Shown piece after piece: positions 5,528 to 7,016 of a stretch of 7,016 nt of DNA (within the stretch, counting starts at the first letter, position 1; each line of letters begins with the position of its first letter). Under the pieces are notes generated by a model, which worked only from the letters and a program-made list of their open reading frames with translations, was not told the origin of the DNA and did no database searches. The DNA comes from JBBKWG01 sp037968835 (GTDB lineage Bacteria; Pseudomonadota; Alphaproteobacteria; Rhodobacterales; Rhodobacteraceae), in the NCBI GenBank assembly GCA_037968835.1, contig JBBKWG010000191.1, forward strand, positions 1-7,016, in the 5' to 3' direction. A program made the position numbers and the translations under genes.

Positions 5528-7016
5528 GGATCGACGGCATGGGACTGATCGACCGGGCGCACCCGGTCCTCTTCACGTTCGTCTGTCGCAGCATCGACGG
5601 CTATCGGGGCGATACTGTCGCCTCGGCGCTTCTGGCGAACGGCGTCCGGCTCATGGGCCGTTCGTTCAAATACCATCGCCCGCGCGGTGTCGTGACGGCA
5701 GGATCCGACGAACCGAATGCGCTTGTCACCATCGGTCGCGGTGCCGATCAACTCCCGAACGTCCGCGCGACGGTGCAGGAAGCGTTCGACGGGATGGATG
5801 TCCGCTCGCAAAACGCGTGGCCCTCGCTCGCCTTCGACGCGATGGAGGTCAACGACGTGCTGTCGCCGTTCCTGTCGGCGGGATTTTACTACAAGACGTT
5901 CATGTGGCCGCGCGCGTTCTGGGAAAAGCTCTACGAACCGATCATACGACGCGCCGCAGGTCTGGGCGCGCTGTCGGGAAAAAGCGCCGTGGACCGTTCG
6001 GAAAAGGCGTTTGCCCATTGCGACGTGCTGGTGATCGGCTCCGGTCCTGCCGGATTGATGGCCGCCCTCACAGCCGCCCGCGCCGGGGCCGATGTCATCC
6101 TTGCAGAAGAGGACAGCCGGGCAGGCGGCCGGCTTTTGGCCGAAACCGGCGAGATTGACGGTATGCCGGGCGTCCAGTGGGTCGGCAGCATATTGAACGA
6201 ACTGACCGCGTTGCCAAACTTCCGTTTGATGGAACGCACAACGATTACAGGCGCTTACGATCAGGGCACTTTCGGCGCACTTGAACGCGTGTCGCTGCAT
6301 CTACCCGTCGGCGACGCCCCCCGCGAATGTTTCTGGCGCATCGCCGCCAAACGCGCGGTGCTGGCGTCTGGTGCCCTTGAACGCTCGATCGCCTTCCCCG
6401 CGAACGACCGCCCCGGCATCATGCAAGCCTCGGCTTTGCGCGCCTATCTCAACCGCTGGGGCGTTGCGGCGGGCCAGAACGTCACGATTTTCGCCAACAA
6501 CGACGACGCCCATCGCACGGCAGCGGATCTCGCGGCCTCGGGGGTGACAATCGCCGCGCTGATCGACACCCGGAAAGACGCCCCCAACAGCGGCGACTGG
6601 CCGGTTTATGCGGGCGGCGAGGTCATCGCCACCAAGGGCCACCTCGGCCTGACCGGGATCACGATCCGCCACGATGGCGGCACCGATGCGATAGCGACCG
6701 ACTGCCTCGCCGTCTCCGGCGGCTGGAACCCGGCGGTCCACCTCACCTGCCACATGAACGGTCGCCCGACGTGGCAGGACGACATCGCCGCCTTCGTGGC
6801 CCGGCCCGACATGGTGCCCGGACTGACCGTCTGTGGTGCCGCAGCCGGGGTCTTTTCGACCAGCGGTTGCCTCGCCGATGGCGTCTGCGCCGCGCGCAAC
6901 GCCTTGAACAGCCTCGACATAAAAGCGCCAGACGTCGCAACCCCGAACGCCGAAGACGACGTATACAGGATTGCGCCGCACTGGGCGGTCGACGCCAAGG
7001 GCCGCGCCTGGCTCGA
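5524..7016 (+). CDS. soxA: Sarcosine oxidase alpha subunit, N-terminal half (cut by window end)
   Basis: The reading frame stays open from the ATG at 5524 to the window edge, giving 497 full codons. SoxA proteins are about 950-1000 residues, so roughly half is present. Residues 1-95 form the ferredoxin-like N-terminal domain with the hallmark GDTVASALLANG and GRSFKYHRPRG (45-55). A dinucleotide-binding domain begins at CDVLVIGSGPAG (GSGPAG at 172-177), the NAD-binding part of SoxA. VSGGWNP (397-403) and CGAAAGVF (437-444) are typical of the family's disulphide-reductase-like core. The C-terminal folate-binding aminomethyltransferase domain, which accepts the one-carbon unit, lies beyond the edge. 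The start overlaps the soxD stop (ATGA), with GAGG at 5513-5516 seven bases before it. An in-frame ATG at 5539 also has GAGGA eight bases upstream, but 5524 fits the usual N-terminus better. soxG is expected next. Confidence 0.95.
   Translation, partial: MRIDGMGLIDRAHPVLFTFVCRSIDGYRGDTVASALLANGVRLMGRSFKYHRPRGVVTAGSDEPNALVTIGRGADQLPNVRATVQEAFDGMDVRSQNAWPSLAFDAMEVNDVLSPFLSAGFYYKTFMWPRAFWEKLYEPIIRRAAGLGALSGKSAVDRSEKAFAHCDVLVIGSGPAGLMAALTAARAGADVILAEEDSRAGGRLLAETGEIDGMPGVQWVGSILNELTALPNFRLMERTTITGAYDQGTFGALERVSLHLPVGDAPRECFWRIAAKRAVLASGALERSIAFPANDRPGIMQASALRAYLNRWGVAAGQNVTIFANNDDAHRTAADLAASGVTIAALIDTRKDAPNSGDWPVYAGGEVIATKGHLGLTGITIRHDGGTDAIATDCLAVSGGWNPAVHLTCHMNGRPTWQDDIAAFVARPDMVPGLTVCGAAAGVFSTSGCLADGVCAARNALNSLDIKAPDVATPNAEDDVYRIAPHWAVDAKGRAWL

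Noticed and set aside
5717..6998. Several 65-290 codon frames on both strands in the last 1.3 kb
   Set aside because: They are shadows of the soxA frame, which is open from 5524 to the window end and carries the conserved SoxA motifs.

Overview
The window looks like an ordinary chromosomal stretch of an alphaproteobacterium, most probably from the Rhodobacterales (Roseobacter/Paracoccus-like). This rests on the high-GC coding sequence, a ~478-residue Glu/Leu/Phe/Val dehydrogenase of the type common in that order, a TadE-TadE-TadG trio and a sarcosine oxidase operon in the order soxB-soxD-soxA. All genes are on the + strand. I see no tRNA, rRNA, CRISPR, insertion sequence or phage gene.

Layout: (1) 34-1470, a glutamate-type dehydrogenase with a strong ribosome binding site, followed by a GC-rich hairpin that may be its terminator. 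(2) 1471-1656, a 186-base non-coding region. Its 3' part is more AT-rich and holds a 9-bp direct repeat, an interrupted palindrome and an inverted repeat that could mask the ribosome binding site of the next gene. (3) 1657-3851, a three-gene cluster: two tandem, related TadE-like pseudopilins (137 and 136 residues) and a TadG-like protein (441 residues), closed by a clear intrinsic terminator at 3876-3903. (4) 3998 to the window end, soxB, soxD and the first half of soxA, encoding heterotetrameric sarcosine oxidase. soxA has no stop before the edge, so its reading frame is open from 5524 to 7016.

How they work together: SoxB, SoxD and SoxA (with SoxG, expected just outside) oxidatively demethylate sarcosine to glycine, passing the one-carbon unit to tetrahydrofolate. 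The dehydrogenase links glutamate and 2-oxoglutarate. The two loci both touch amino-nitrogen metabolism, but the tad cluster and two hairpins separate them, so they are probably different transcription units. The tad trio would supply inner-membrane-anchored minor components of a Flp/Tad pilus. The core machine (ATPase TadA, secretin RcpA, prepilin peptidase, major pilin Flp) is not in this window.

I found no evidence of a wholly new system. The points most worth a second look are the TadG-like protein, whose C-terminal two thirds resemble a repetitive beta-rich (perhaps beta-helical) domain rather than a recognisable von Willebrand domain, and the structured leader of the tadE-tadE-tadG cluster.
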